Below are positions 52,197 through 61,707 of a stretch of 64,000 bases of DNA, in pieces (the first letter of the stretch is position 1; each line of letters opens with the position of its first letter). Location of the stretch: NCBI GenBank assembly GCA_016708905.1, contig JADJEV010000003.1, forward strand, positions 1,116,001 through 1,180,000, in the 5' to 3' direction. The notes beneath the pieces are model-generated. The model had not been told where the DNA came from, made no database searches, and saw nothing but the letters and a program-made list of their open reading frames with translations. A program made the position numbers and the translations under genes. This DNA is from Candidatus Methylophosphatis roskildensis. GTDB taxonomy: Bacteria; Pseudomonadota; Gammaproteobacteria; Burkholderiales; Rhodocyclaceae.

Positions 52197-52603
52197 GCAA
52201 GCGCAACAAGCGCCCTTCGCCGCATAACCTTGGGCTTCGCAACGCTCAGCCCAACCGCACTACCACATCATCGCGCCGCCGGGATCGCCATTGCACCGGT
52301 TTCGCGCGACACGCCTTTCCGATATCGCCCATACATGCGGGTTGCGGCGATCCCGGCCACGCGGCGGAGTCATTGCACGCATTGATTGCGACGATTACGA
52401 TGCCTGCTTGCATTCAAGGAGGCGACCACCCGGGACCGGCTCCGTCATGGGTGGCCCGGGAGGCGCATGGATCGGCGATCTTCGGGCGGCCATGCCGGTA
52501 AGGGCCGTGGATTGGCGCTGCTGGCATTGCGATGCCGCAGATCGCCATTCCATGCGGGTCGTGGCGAAGTGGCATGCGGCGCGCTGCACCCTGGCTGCGC
52601 TCG
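52197..52603. other. 407-bp gap with hairpin and dispersed repeat
   Basis: No gene is supported. It starts with a terminator-like hairpin and then carries GC-rich palindromic pieces, including a second exact copy (52543-52557) of the 15-mer found in the inverted repeat at 35467-35481. Confidence 0.6.
52230..52254 (+). terminator. Hairpin after the two-gene unit
   Basis: TTGGGCT (52230-52236) pairs with AGCCCAA (52248-52254), 34 bases past the stop. No T-run follows, so termination strength is unclear. Confidence 0.5.
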
Positions 52604-54400
52604 CTAGAACTGATCCTCGCTCAGCGCCAGCGCGCCTGGCGCGCCATTGGCAACCGTGAACGCCAGCCCGGGCGCCTGGCTCAGCAGATGGTCGGCGTAG
52701 AAGCGGGCGGTGACGATCTTGGCCTGCATGAAGGCAGCAGCACCCTCGCCCGCGGCCAGACGGCGCTGCGCAGCCAGCGCCGCGCGCGCCATCTGCCAGC
52801 CACCGGCGACGATGCCGAGGAGCTTGAGCATCGGCACCGCGCCGACCGAGGCCGATCGGGCATCGCTGCCATAAGTCGCGGTGATCGCATCGACCGCCTG
52901 CCCGAGCGCCAGAGCGCCCGCCGACAGCGCGCGGCGTATCGTGGCGAAATCGTCGCCCGCCTGTTGGGCGAGTTCGCCGTCGAGGTTTGCCATCAGACCG
53001 ATCACCGCACGGATCGTCGCGCCGCCGTCGCGCGCGATCTTGCGGCCGATCAGGTCGTTTGCCTGGATGCCGGTCGTACCCTCGTAGATCGTGGTGATCC
53101 GCGCATCACGAAAATGCTGTGCCGCGCCGGTTTCTTCGATATAGCCCATGCCGCCGTGAATCTGCACGCCGAGCGAGGACACGTCCTGTGCCGTCTCGGT
53201 GCTCCAGCCCTTGACGATCGGGATCATCAGCTCGGCGAAAGCCTGATTGCGCTTGCGTTCGCCCTCGTCGGGATGGCGCTGGGCCGCATCGAGCGCGGCG
53301 GCCGTGACGTAGGCGACCGCGCGCATCGCCTCGGTCTGCGACTTCATCATCATCAGCATCCGACGCACGTCGGGGTGGTGGATGATGGTGACCTTTTCGC
53401 CGGTCCTGCTGCCGATTTCCGGCCCCTGCACCCGTTCTTTCGCATAGCTGAGCGCATGCTGGTAGGCGCGTTCGGCCAGGGCGATGCCCTCGAGCCCGAC
53501 CGCGTAGCGAGCCGCGTTCATCATGATGAACATATAGGACAGGCCGAGGGTTTCCTGACCGCACAGATAGCCGACTGCGCCGCCGGCATCGCCGTAGGCC
53601 AGGACGCAGGTGGGGCTCGCATGAATCCCCAGCTTGTGCTCGACGGAAACACAGCGCACATCGTTGCGTGCGCCGAGGCTGCCGTCCGGGTTGACCAGAT
53701 ACTTCGGTACGACGAACAGGGACAATCCCTTGACGCCCTCGGGCGCCTTGGGGGTGCGTGCCAGCACGAGATGGACGATGTTGTCCGCCATGTCGTGTTC
53801 ACCGTAGGTGATGAAGATCTTCTGGCCGAAGACCCGGTAGCTTCCGTCCGGCTGCGGTTCCGCGCGCGTGCGTACCGCAGCGAGATCACTACCCGCTTGC
53901 GGTTCCGTCAGGTTCATGGTGCCGGTCCATTCGCCACTCACCATCTTCGGCAGGAAGCTGGCCTTGAGTTCGGCCGACCCGCACAGGGTCAGCGCTTCGA
54001 TGGCGCCCGTGGTCAGCAGCGGACAGAGCGAGAACGAGATGTTCGACGACTTCCACATTTCCTGCACGGCGGCGACCACCAGCCTCGGCATGCCCTGGCC
54101 GCCGAAATCCGGCTCGCAGCCGATGCCGTTCCAGCCGTTGGCGACGAACTGCCTGTAGGCACTCGCGAAACCGCTCGCCATGGTCACGACGCCGTCATGA
54201 AATCGGACGCCCTCCTGGTCGCCGCTGCGATTGAGCGGGGCCAGCACTTCGCCGGCGAAACGGGCGGCCTCATCGAGAATCACTTCGACGGTGTCCGGCG
54301 CGGCATCTTCGCAACCCGGCAGGCGGGCCACGTCTTCCAGTCCGGCGAGTTCCCGAAGCACGAACTGCATGTCGCTCAGGGGTGCGGCATAGGGGCTCAT
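52604..54400 (-). CDS. Acyl-CoA dehydrogenase (DmdC-like long form)
   Basis: 598 residues, the long form with extra N- and C-terminal domains. Motifs: MNLTEPQAGSDLAAVRT, FITYGEHDM, GVQIHGGMGYIEE and TTIYEGTTGIQANDLIGRK, cut here, with the likely catalytic Glu in YEGTTG. The FAD enzyme desaturates acyl-CoA and gives electrons to ETF, encoded nearby. Members include 3-methylmercaptopropionyl-CoA dehydrogenases, but the substrate cannot be read from the sequence. Confidence 0.9.
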   Translation of the reverse strand: MSPYAAPLSDMQFVLRELAGLEDVARLPGCEDAAPDTVEVILDEAARFAGEVLAPLNRSGDQEGVRFHDGVVTMASGFASAYRQFVANGWNGIGCEPDFGGQGMPRLVVAAVQEMWKSSNISFSLCPLLTTGAIEALTLCGSAELKASFLPKMVSGEWTGTMNLTEPQAGSDLAAVRTRAEPQPDGSYRVFGQKIFITYGEHDMADNIVHLVLARTPKAPEGVKGLSLFVVPKYLVNPDGSLGARNDVRCVSVEHKLGIHASPTCVLAYGDAGGAVGYLCGQETLGLSYMFIMMNAARYAVGLEGIALAERAYQHALSYAKERVQGPEIGSRTGEKVTIIHHPDVRRMLMMMKSQTEAMRAVAYVTAAALDAAQRHPDEGERKRNQAFAELMIPIVKGWSTETAQDVSSLGVQIHGGMGYIEETGAAQHFRDARITTIYEGTTGIQANDLIGRKIARDGGATIRAVIGLMANLDGELAQQAGDDFATIRRALSAGALALGQAVDAITATYGSDARSASVGAVPMLKLLGIVAGGWQMARAALAAQRRLAAGEGAAAFMQAKIVTARFYADHLLSQAPGLAFTVANGAPGALALSEDQF

Positions 54401-54440
54401 CGAAACCTCCGTTGGCTGTCCGGGCGGCAGCCCGGCTTGC

Positions 54441-55106
54441 TCACTTGTTCAAAAGGTAGCGGCGATCGTCGAAGGTCGCCACCCACTCGGGCTTGTAAAT
54501 CACCATCAGCGTCAACGCCATACCCGACAGCCAGCCTTCGGAAAAGCTCAGCAGCAGCATGTACGGCAGATACTGGCTGAACAGATACTCGGCCGGATAG
54601 ACACCGGCCAGGAGCATCACCGTCGTAGAGGTCATGCCCATGATCATGATCACCGCGGATGCGCCGATGAAGGCATCGACGAACAGATAGACGAACAGAT
54701 GATTGGGCAGCCGTCTCTCGGTAAAGCGCAGAATCGCGTTGCTCGCCAGCACGGGCAGGACGACCATCACCAATCCGTTCAGGGCGTAGGCGCTCCAGCC
54801 CGCCGCCCCGTTCAGCGTCGCCGCCGCCAGGACGATCGACAGACCGACGATCGCCAACTGCGGGCCGAACGCCAGGGTCATGACGGTGGCACCGAGCAGA
54901 TGAAAGTCCAGGCCGGGTTTGACGCCGGCCTTCATGCTCCACAACAGGGTCAGCGTCACCACCAGTGCGAGCCAAGCGTGAAGCTGCGTGCCCTCGCCGA
55001 GTCGCTTCCACGGCGCCCGCCAAACCGCCCAGCCGACAGCCGCAAGCCATGGCAACAGCGCAACTGCGTACCATGGCCCCGGGAACAGTTCGGCCGGGAA
55101 ATTCAT
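54441..55106 (-). CDS. CbiM-like energy-coupling factor transporter permease
   Basis: 221 residues with about six membrane helices (for example AIVGLSIVLAAATLNGAAG and LNGLVMVVLPVLAS). The MKAGVKPGLDFHLLGATVMT segment is typical of CbiM/NikM-like proteins. The start MNFPAELFPG lacks the MHIPDG opening that binds Ni or Co in classical CbiM, and no ATPase or CbiQ gene is beside it. It sits 4 bp before etfA in the reverse order, an odd place for a metal transporter. Confidence 0.75.
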   Translation of the reverse strand: MNFPAELFPGPWYAVALLPWLAAVGWAVWRAPWKRLGEGTQLHAWLALVVTLTLLWSMKAGVKPGLDFHLLGATVMTLAFGPQLAIVGLSIVLAAATLNGAAGWSAYALNGLVMVVLPVLASNAILRFTERRLPNHLFVYLFVDAFIGASAVIMIMGMTSTTVMLLAGVYPAEYLFSQYLPYMLLLSFSEGWLSGMALTLMVIYKPEWVATFDDRRYLLNK

Positions 55107-55110
55107 GAAC

Positions 55111-56043
55111 TCAACCGAGTTCGGCCACCAGTTGCGGCACCACTTCGAACAGATCTCCGACCAGGCCGTAGTCGGCGACCTGGAAGATCGGTGCCTCGGG
55201 ATCCTTGTTGATCGCCACGATCACCTTGGAGTCCTTCATGCCGGCCAGATGCTGGATCGCACCCGATATGCCAATCGCGACATAGAGCTGCGGGGCCACC
55301 ACCTTGCCGGTCTGGCCGACCTGGTAGTCGTTCGGCACGAACCCGGCATCGACCGCCGCGCGCGAGGCGCCCATGGCCGCGCCAAGCTTGTCGGCCAGCG
55401 GTTCGAGCACCTTGTGGTAGTTCTCGCCGCTGCCCAGACCGCGGCCACCGGAAACGATGATCTTTGCCGCAGCGAGCTCCGGCCGCGACGATACGCTGAG
55501 TTCGCGCCCGACCAACTCGGTTTTGGCCGCTGCCGGCGGCACGCTGACCGTGTCGATCGACGCTTCCCCGGCATCGCCCGCGGCATCGAACCCGGTGGTG
55601 CGCACGCTGATCACCTTGACGGCATCGGCGGACTTGACCGTCGCCAAAGCATTGCCGGCGTAGATCGGTCGCACGAAGGTATCGGGCGCCTCGACCGCGA
55701 CGATTTCGGAGATCTGCGCAACATCCAGCAAGGCCGCAACCCGTGGCAGGAAGTTCTTGCCGAACGTGGTGGCCGGCGCCAGGATATGCGTGTAGCCCTC
55801 GGCCAACGACACCACCAATGCGGCGATGTCTTCCGCGGTCTGCCCCGCCAGGTGCGGGTCGTCGGCGAGCATCACGCGGGCGACCCCATCGAGCCCTGCT
55901 GCCGCCTGCGCAACCGCTGCGCAGCCCTCGCCCGCGACCAACACATGAATGTCGCCGCCGAGCTTGCTGGCCGCTGTCAGGGTGTTGCGGGTCGACGCCT
56001 TGAGCACGGCGTTGTCGTGTTCTGCAATGACCAGAATCGGCAT
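55111..56043 (-). CDS. etfA: Electron transfer flavoprotein alpha subunit
   Basis: 310 residues starting MPILVIAEHDNAVLKASTRN. The C-terminal FAD-binding part has VSGGRGLGSGENY, DYQVGQTGKVVAPQLYVAIG and AINKDPEAPIFQVADYGLVG, shortened here. With EtfB it forms the soluble carrier that takes electrons from acyl-CoA dehydrogenases and passes them to ETF-QO (36259-37887). The ATG at 56043 lies 37 bp after the etfB stop. Confidence 0.95.
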   Translation of the reverse strand: MPILVIAEHDNAVLKASTRNTLTAASKLGGDIHVLVAGEGCAAVAQAAAGLDGVARVMLADDPHLAGQTAEDIAALVVSLAEGYTHILAPATTFGKNFLPRVAALLDVAQISEIVAVEAPDTFVRPIYAGNALATVKSADAVKVISVRTTGFDAAGDAGEASIDTVSVPPAAAKTELVGRELSVSSRPELAAAKIIVSGGRGLGSGENYHKVLEPLADKLGAAMGASRAAVDAGFVPNDYQVGQTGKVVAPQLYVAIGISGAIQHLAGMKDSKVIVAINKDPEAPIFQVADYGLVGDLFEVVPQLVAELG

Positions 56044-56080
56044 CAGATTGCCTCCGGAAACAAGTGAACGAAATTCGCGA

Positions 56081-56833
56081 TCATGCGATGACCTTGGCTT
56101 CGCCGCGCAGCTTGGCGACCAGTTGCTGAACATCCGCAACCTGCTCACCCGCCTGGCGCTTGGGCGGCTCGACGACCTTCAGCGTGGTCAGGCGCGGTGC
56201 CACATCGACGCCCAGATCGGCCGGCTTGACGGTCTCGAGCGGCTTCTTCTTGGCCTTCATGATGTTGGGCAGGGTGGCGTAGCGCGGCTCGTTCAGACGC
56301 AGATCAGTGGTGACCACGGCCGGCAGGGCGACCGTCAGGGATTCCAGGCCGCCATCGATCTCGCGGGTGACGGTGGCCTTGCCATCGGCTATCACGACCT
56401 TGGAGGCGAAAGTGGCCTGGCCCCAGCCCAGCAGGGCAGCCAGCATCTGGCCGGTCTGGTTGGCGTCGTCGTCGATCGCCTGCTTGCCGCAGATCACGAT
56501 CTGTGGAGATTCCCGGTCGCAAAGCGCCTTGAGAATCTTGGCTACCGCGAGCGGCTGCAATTCGGCGTCGCTTTCCACCAAGATGGCCCGATCCGCGCCG
56601 AGCGCCAGCGCGATACGCAGCGTTTCCTGGCAGGCGGTCAAACCGCACGACACAGCGATGACCTCAGTGGCAAGGCCCGCCTCTTTCAGCCGAATCGCTT
56701 CTTCGACGGCAATTTCGTCGAACGGGTTCATCGACATCTTGACGTTGGCCAGGTCGACGCCCGAACCATCCGCCTTCACCCGCGGCTTGACGTTGTAGTC
56801 GATTACCCTCTTGACCGGTACAAGAACTTTCAC
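56081..56833 (-). CDS. etfB: Electron transfer flavoprotein beta subunit
   Basis: 250 residues, starting MKVLVPVKRVIDYNVKPRVK, with NPFDEIAVEEAIRLKE and ICGKQAIDDDANQTGQMLAA, typical of EtfB; the last motif binds AMP. It is the first gene of the etfBA pair. The palindrome at 56886-56924 sits just upstream, between it and a divergent TetR gene. Confidence 0.95.
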   Translation of the reverse strand: MKVLVPVKRVIDYNVKPRVKADGSGVDLANVKMSMNPFDEIAVEEAIRLKEAGLATEVIAVSCGLTACQETLRIALALGADRAILVESDAELQPLAVAKILKALCDRESPQIVICGKQAIDDDANQTGQMLAALLGWGQATFASKVVIADGKATVTREIDGGLESLTVALPAVVTTDLRLNEPRYATLPNIMKAKKKPLETVKPADLGVDVAPRLTTLKVVEPPKRQAGEQVADVQQLVAKLRGEAKVIA

Positions 56834-56885
56834 CTATCTCTCCTTCGAAGCGGATTGACACACCGGACAGTCTCCAACAGAATGT

Positions 56886-56924
56886 CCATACGCTGCCGTA
56901 CTGTGTCAATACGGTAGCGTATGG
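56886..56924. promoter_or_regulatory. 15-bp inverted repeat between etfB and the TetR gene
   Basis: CCATACGCTGCCGTA (56886-56900) and TACGGTAGCGTATGG (56910-56924) pair with one mismatch around a nine-base loop. It lies 53 bp ahead of etfB and 116 bp ahead of the TetR start, in the shared upstream region. The size and symmetry fit a TetR-family operator. Confidence 0.7.
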
Positions 56925-57039
56925 GCTCGTGGCTTGTCAAGTGTGCGAAACGGTTCCACATGCGACAGCGCCTGCGAGTGGACTCTTCACGACTGCCCTC
57001 GATTCTTCACGCCTGCCCTCCTCGCATCATAAAGCAACT

Positions 57040-57615
57040 ATGCCGCGCGCCGAAGCATCTGCGCCCCGCGCCGCCCTCGATCGAGAGGCATGGATCGAGG
57101 CGGCCATCGGCACCCTTGCCGAGCACGGGATCGCGGGCGTGCGGGTGGAAAGCCTTGCCAAGTCGCTCGGCGTGACCAAGGGCAGTTTTTACTGGCACTT
57201 CCGCGACCGGCCGGAGCTGCTCGCCGCCGTCCTCGACTTCTGGAAACAGGGGCGCATCAGCGACATCATCAGACAGACCCGTTGCGACCCCGGGCAGGAA
57301 CGGGAACAACTCGACCATATTCTGGCCGTCTACAGCGCCAGCCGCAATCGCAAGGGCATTCGTATCGAACTGGCAATCCGCGACTGGGCGCGCCGCGACC
57401 CGCGGGCTGCGGCGGTGGTGGAGGAAGTCGATGGCGCGCGCTTCGATTGCGCCCGCCGCTTGTTTGTCGCGCGCGGAATGTCCGACCAGGAAGCCGCCGC
57501 ACGAAGCATCCTGCTCTACGCCTATGTGTTCGGCCAGAGCTTGATGGACTGCGACCGCTTCGAGGCCGATCTGCCGCTCGCCCGCAGGGATATCTTCGCC
57601 CTGATCAACGGTTAG
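57040..57615 (+). CDS. TetR-family transcriptional regulator
   Basis: 191 residues. The N-terminal helix-turn-helix (IAGVRVESLAKSLGVTKGSF then YWHFRDR) is typical; the C-terminal ligand domain is variable. ATG at 57040 is chosen; an upstream frame start at 56929 would run over the operator region. The divergent etfBA genes and nearby acyl-CoA genes suggest control of fatty-acid oxidation, perhaps by an acyl-CoA ligand. Its 3' end overlaps that of the convergent TatD gene by 11 bp. Confidence 0.88.
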   Translation: MPRAEASAPRAALDREAWIEAAIGTLAEHGIAGVRVESLAKSLGVTKGSFYWHFRDRPELLAAVLDFWKQGRISDIIRQTRCDPGQEREQLDHILAVYSASRNRKGIRIELAIRDWARRDPRAAAVVEEVDGARFDCARRLFVARGMSDQEAAARSILLYAYVFGQSLMDCDRFEADLPLARRDIFALING

Positions 57616-58399
57616 CGTGACAGGGCGGGAGATCCGCCAGGCGCGCGAGCACGGTTCTCGCATTGGCCGTCGTCGCGACTGCAAGACTGCCCAGCGGCAA
57701 ATCTCGCAAGCCGGCCAGCACGGCGGCGATGCGCGGCAGGTTGCCCGGGTCGTTGCGCCCGCCCGCTGCGAATTCCGGGGGAATGTCGGGTCCGTCCGTC
57801 TCCAGCACGATCGCCTCGAGCGGAAGCTTGGCGGCATGCTCGCGAATTCTCAGCGCGCGCGGATAGGTCAGCGAGCCACCGAACCCCAGCTTGAAGCCAA
57901 GCGCAATGAACGCGTCGGCCTGCTGGCGACTGCCATTGAACGCGTGGGCGATACCACCCGGCACCGGAATCCGCCGCAGATGCTTGAGTATCGTGTCCTG
58001 GGCGCGCCGGATGTGCAGCAGTACCGGCAACTCGTATTTGCGGGCCAGCTTGAGCTGTTCGGCGAAAAACCACTCCTGCCGTACCCGATCGTAGCCGTCG
58101 ACGAAAAAGTCGAGCCCGATCTCGCCGACCGCTATGGCGCGTCCGAGCGCAAGCTGCGCATCCAGTTCCGCGATATCGCTGTCCTGGGCACGATCGACGA
58201 CCATCGGGTGAATGCCCAGCGCATGGTGGCACCCCGGGTAGCGAAGATCGAGATCGGCGACGACGCCGAAGTTCTCGCGTCCGATTGCCGGAACGACGAT
58301 CTGGCTGACGCCGGCGTCGCGCGCGGCCTGCACGACAGCATCACGATCGGCCGCGTATTCCGCGGCGTCGAGATGACAGTGAGTGTCGATGAACTCCAC
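57605..58399 (-). CDS. TatD-family metal-dependent hydrolase
   Basis: 264 residues. The metal ligands are visible: DTHCHLD at the N-terminus, GEIGLDFF, PVLLHIRRA, GIAHAFNGS and LETDGPD. Members are cytoplasmic DNases or related hydrolases. It starts 26 bp after the enoyl-CoA hydratase-like stop, so it may be in that operon. Confidence 0.9.
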   Translation of the reverse strand: MEFIDTHCHLDAAEYAADRDAVVQAARDAGVSQIVVPAIGRENFGVVADLDLRYPGCHHALGIHPMVVDRAQDSDIAELDAQLALGRAIAVGEIGLDFFVDGYDRVRQEWFFAEQLKLARKYELPVLLHIRRAQDTILKHLRRIPVPGGIAHAFNGSRQQADAFIALGFKLGFGGSLTYPRALRIREHAAKLPLEAIVLETDGPDIPPEFAAGGRNDPGNLPRIAAVLAGLRDLPLGSLAVATTANARTVLARLADLPPCHANR

Positions 58400-58425
58400 G
58401 ACTTCGGCGCACGACGGCAGCCGGG

Positions 58426-59208
58426 TTATTTCGCGCTGCGTCGATTGACGAAGGCGTCGATACCTTGCAATGTCGCCTCGTCCATCATGCTGCAGGCCAT
58501 CGATTCACTGGCAAGCTGATAGGCTGCCTCGAGGCCCATTTCGACCTGGCGGTAGAACAGGCGCTTGCCGCCGGCGATGGCGGCAGGCGACTTGGCGGCG
58601 ATCGATCGGGCCATCGCCTCCACTGCGGCATCCAGTTCGGCGGCCGGGACGATGCGGTTTACCAGCCCTTGCGCAAGCGCCGTCGGCGCATCGATGAAAT
58701 CGCCAGTCACCAGCATTTCGAATGCCTTCTTGCGCGGGACATTGCGCGCGAGCGCGACCGAAGGCGTGCCGCAGAACAGACCGAGATTGATCCCCGACAC
58801 CGCGAACCGGGCATCGTCGGCGGCAATCGCCAGATCGCTGCTGGCGACGAGCTGACACCCGGCTGCCGTGGCGATTCCATGCACGCGGGCGATCACCGGC
58901 TGCGGCAACTCGACGAGAGCGCGCATGACGCGGCTGCACAGCCGAAACAGCGAGCGCTGGAACTCAAGATCCGGATTGCCGCGCATCTCGCGCAGATCGT
59001 GCCCGGCGCAGAACGCCCTGCCTGCCCCGCCGATCACGACCACCCGCACCGAAGGATCGGCGCCGATCGCCTCGATCGCAGATAGCAGTTGCGCGAGCAG
59101 GTCGGCGGACAGCGCATTGAACTGCAGCGGCCGGTTGAGCGTCAGCATCGCAACGCCGTCGCGATCCTCGCGCAAGAGCAGTGCTTCCATAGCTTCAGCC
59201 TTGTCCAT
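58426..59208 (-). CDS. Enoyl-CoA hydratase/isomerase family protein (ECHDC3-like)
   Basis: 260 residues with the crotonase fold: LTLNRPLQFNALS, AGRAFCAGHDLREM (oxyanion loop) and HGIATAAGCQLVAS. The two catalytic Glu of ordinary hydratases are not seen at their usual places (Gln in AAGCQL, and no Glu in INLGLFCGTP), so simple hydratase activity is doubtful. It lies 8 bp after the acyl-CoA synthetase stop and is likely co-transcribed with it. Confidence 0.85.
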   Translation of the reverse strand: MDKAEAMEALLLREDRDGVAMLTLNRPLQFNALSADLLAQLLSAIEAIGADPSVRVVVIGGAGRAFCAGHDLREMRGNPDLEFQRSLFRLCSRVMRALVELPQPVIARVHGIATAAGCQLVASSDLAIAADDARFAVSGINLGLFCGTPSVALARNVPRKKAFEMLVTGDFIDAPTALAQGLVNRIVPAAELDAAVEAMARSIAAKSPAAIAGGKRLFYRQVEMGLEAAYQLASESMACSMMDEATLQGIDAFVNRRSAK

Positions 59209-59216
59209 GATCAGCC

Positions 59217-60857
59217 CTAATCGATTGCCGAGGTGCTCCTGGCACGCTCGCGCAGCACATACTTCTGGATCTTGCCGGTCGAGGTCTTCGGGATCGGCCC
59301 AAACACCACTTTCTTCGGCGCCTTGAAGCGCGCCAGATTCTGCCGGCAGTGCTCGATCAGCTCTGCCTCGGTCGCAGTCATGCCCTCCTTCAGTTCAACG
59401 TAGGCACAGGGAACCTCGCCCCACTTCGGATCGGGTAGCGCCACCACCGCGGCGGCGATCACGGCGGCGTGCCGATACAGGACATCCTCGACCTCGATCG
59501 ACGAAATGTTCTCGCCACCGGAAATGATGACGTCCTTGGAGCGATCCTTGATCTTGACGTAGCCATCGGACTGCATCACCGCGAGATCGCCGGTGTGATA
59601 CCAGCCGCCGCGGAAAGACTCCTCGGTAGCGCTCGGGTTCTTCAGGTAGCCCTTCATCGTGATGTTGCCGCGGAACATGATCTCGCCCATGGTCTCGCCG
59701 TCCCACGGCACGGGTTCCATGGTTTCCGGATTCATCACACTGATACCTTCCTGCAGGTGGTAGCGAACACCCTGCCTGCCATTGAGGCGCACCTGCTCGT
59801 CGAGCGGAAGCTGATCCCATTCGGGCTGCTTGGCACAGACCGAAGCCGGCCCATAGGTTTCGGTCAGACCATAGACATGGGTGATCTCGAAGCCAATGCG
59901 CTGCATGCCCTCGATCATGGCCGCCGGCGGCGGTGCCGCGGCGACCAGCGCGCTGACCTTGTGATCGATGCCGGCGCGAAATTCATCGGGCGCATTGACC
60001 AACATCGAATGCACGATCGGCGCGCCGCAGTAGTGGGTGACTCCGTACTGGCGGATCGCGTCCAGAACGGGCTTCGCCTCGACTCTGCGCAGGCAGACAT
60101 TGGTACCCGCGTTTGCCGCCATGGTCCACGGAAAGCACCAGCCGTTGCAATGGAACATCGGCAGGGTCCACAGGTAGACCGAATGCGGACGCATGCCCCA
60201 GGAGACGATGTTCGACACGGCGTTCAGATAGGCGCCGCGATGATGATAGACCACACCCTTTGGATTGCCGGTGGTGCCGGAGGTGTAGTTGAGCGAAATG
60301 GCGTCCCACTCGTCCGCCGGTGGCTTCCACGCGTAGCGCGAATCACCCGCCGCAATCAAGGTCTCGTAATCGATCGAACCCAGCCGCTCGCCGGCTCCGC
60401 CGTACTCCGGGTCGTCGACGCCGATCACCAGGATCTGGCGCCCGATCATCGCCAGCGCCTTGGACACCATCGGCGAGAATTCGCGATCGACGATCAAAAC
60501 CTTGGCTTCGCCATGGTTCAGCATGAAGGCGATCGCCTCCGCGTCGAGCCGGATATTGAGGGCATTGAGCACCGCGCCGCACATCGGCACACCGAAGTGC
60601 GCTTCGTACAACTCTGGCGTGTTGTTGAGAACCACGGCGACGGTATCTCCCTTTTCGATGCCGCGCTGGGCCAGGGCCGAAGCCAGTTGCCGCGCTCGCG
60701 CATAGGTCTGTGCCCAGGTATAACGCCGCGCACCGTGAACCACGGCGAGGCGTTCGGGATAGACGTATGCCGATCGCTCGATGAACGACAGCGGCGTCAG
60801 GACTGCGTAGTTGGCCGGCGTCTTGTCCAGCCCAAACGAATACGGATTCTGTTCCAT
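59217..60857 (-). CDS. AMP-forming acyl-CoA synthetase
   Basis: 546 residues. Adenylation motifs: NYTSGTTGNPKGV (P-loop), HVYGLTETYGP, GGWYHTGDLAVM, and TSTGKIQKYVLRE with the catalytic Lys. It activates a carboxylic acid to its CoA thioester with ATP. The pattern fits the medium/long-chain or FadD-like group, but the substrate is unknown. It is the first gene of the acs/ech/tatD run. Confidence 0.9.
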   Translation of the reverse strand: MEQNPYSFGLDKTPANYAVLTPLSFIERSAYVYPERLAVVHGARRYTWAQTYARARQLASALAQRGIEKGDTVAVVLNNTPELYEAHFGVPMCGAVLNALNIRLDAEAIAFMLNHGEAKVLIVDREFSPMVSKALAMIGRQILVIGVDDPEYGGAGERLGSIDYETLIAAGDSRYAWKPPADEWDAISLNYTSGTTGNPKGVVYHHRGAYLNAVSNIVSWGMRPHSVYLWTLPMFHCNGWCFPWTMAANAGTNVCLRRVEAKPVLDAIRQYGVTHYCGAPIVHSMLVNAPDEFRAGIDHKVSALVAAAPPPAAMIEGMQRIGFEITHVYGLTETYGPASVCAKQPEWDQLPLDEQVRLNGRQGVRYHLQEGISVMNPETMEPVPWDGETMGEIMFRGNITMKGYLKNPSATEESFRGGWYHTGDLAVMQSDGYVKIKDRSKDVIISGGENISSIEVEDVLYRHAAVIAAAVVALPDPKWGEVPCAYVELKEGMTATEAELIEHCRQNLARFKAPKKVVFGPIPKTSTGKIQKYVLRERARSTSAID

Positions 60858-61032
60858 CGCTCCCCCCTCAAGTTACTCGCAGCCTCACCTCACCTCGCCG
60901 GCCGCCAATCCGGCTCCGGACGATGCCCTGGAACCCGCATGGATACAGGGCCTTCAGGCATCCCGCAGCACTAAGCCGCGCCCTGCGAGCATGCCGCCAT
61001 GCGCAATGACGACACGCCGACATCGAGCCCGG

Positions 61033-61701
61033 TCAGCTCGCGCGACAACGCGGCACAATCGCGACTCCGTTCGCCGAATCGGCGCTCAGGCCGTCGAGCC
61101 AGTCGCGAATCGCGACCGATACATCGTTCGTCGCGGCAGCCAGCGCCGCGACCCCGCCACGCGCATCGGCGCTCGGTGCAGGCCGGCTCGCGCGGAACGT
61201 CTTGCGCGCAAGCAGCGTATCGGCACCCCCAAGCAACAAGGTCGCACGCAGCTCGATCACGCCGCGGCTCGACTGCGGAGAATCGAAAACCTGTATGAAC
61301 TCGTCCACCTCGATCTGTAGTCTGCATGCGCTCGACACGACCCTCGTCTCGGCCGATGACATGCTTTTGCGCAACGATTGCTGAAGCAGCTCCGGAGGTG
61401 GAGCCACCCATCTGCTGTCGGCATAGCTCGCGCGACTGGCAGGATCCGAATAGGCAAGCCGATACTGCATGGCAGGCGCATCGAGCCAGGTCGGCGCGAT
61501 CACATCGACGCTGCGCAGGCCGACTGCCGGCGGCTTCGAGTCGCGCGACGGATCGTCCGGGGCGCGGCTGCCAAGATCGAAATAGGACAGGTTCGGCCTC
61601 GTGGACTTGCCGCCGACTTCGAGGCTGATGCACCCGGCCGGCAACATGGCGATCAGCGCGGCCACCGTGAATCGACGAATGAGCAGATGAATGCACGGCA
61701 A
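61033..61701 (-). CDS. ABC-type transport auxiliary lipoprotein (PqiC/DUF330-like)
   Basis: 222 residues with a signal sequence and lipobox (IAMLPAGC). The mature region (YFDLGSRAP, VDVIAPTWLDAPAMQYRLAY, then WVAPPPELLQQSL) matches the ABC_trans_aux family that works with MCE proteins. A TTG start at 61701 has GAGG upstream; no ATG fits. It lies 6 bp after the MlaD stop and is probably an outer-membrane lipoprotein partner in lipid transport. Confidence 0.85.
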   Translation of the reverse strand: MPCIHLLIRRFTVAALIAMLPAGCISLEVGGKSTRPNLSYFDLGSRAPDDPSRDSKPPAVGLRSVDVIAPTWLDAPAMQYRLAYSDPASRASYADSRWVAPPPELLQQSLRKSMSSAETRVVSSACRLQIEVDEFIQVFDSPQSSRGVIELRATLLLGGADTLLARKTFRASRPAPSADARGGVAALAAATNDVSVAIRDWLDGLSADSANGVAIVPRCRAS

Positions 61702-61707
61702 CGCTCG

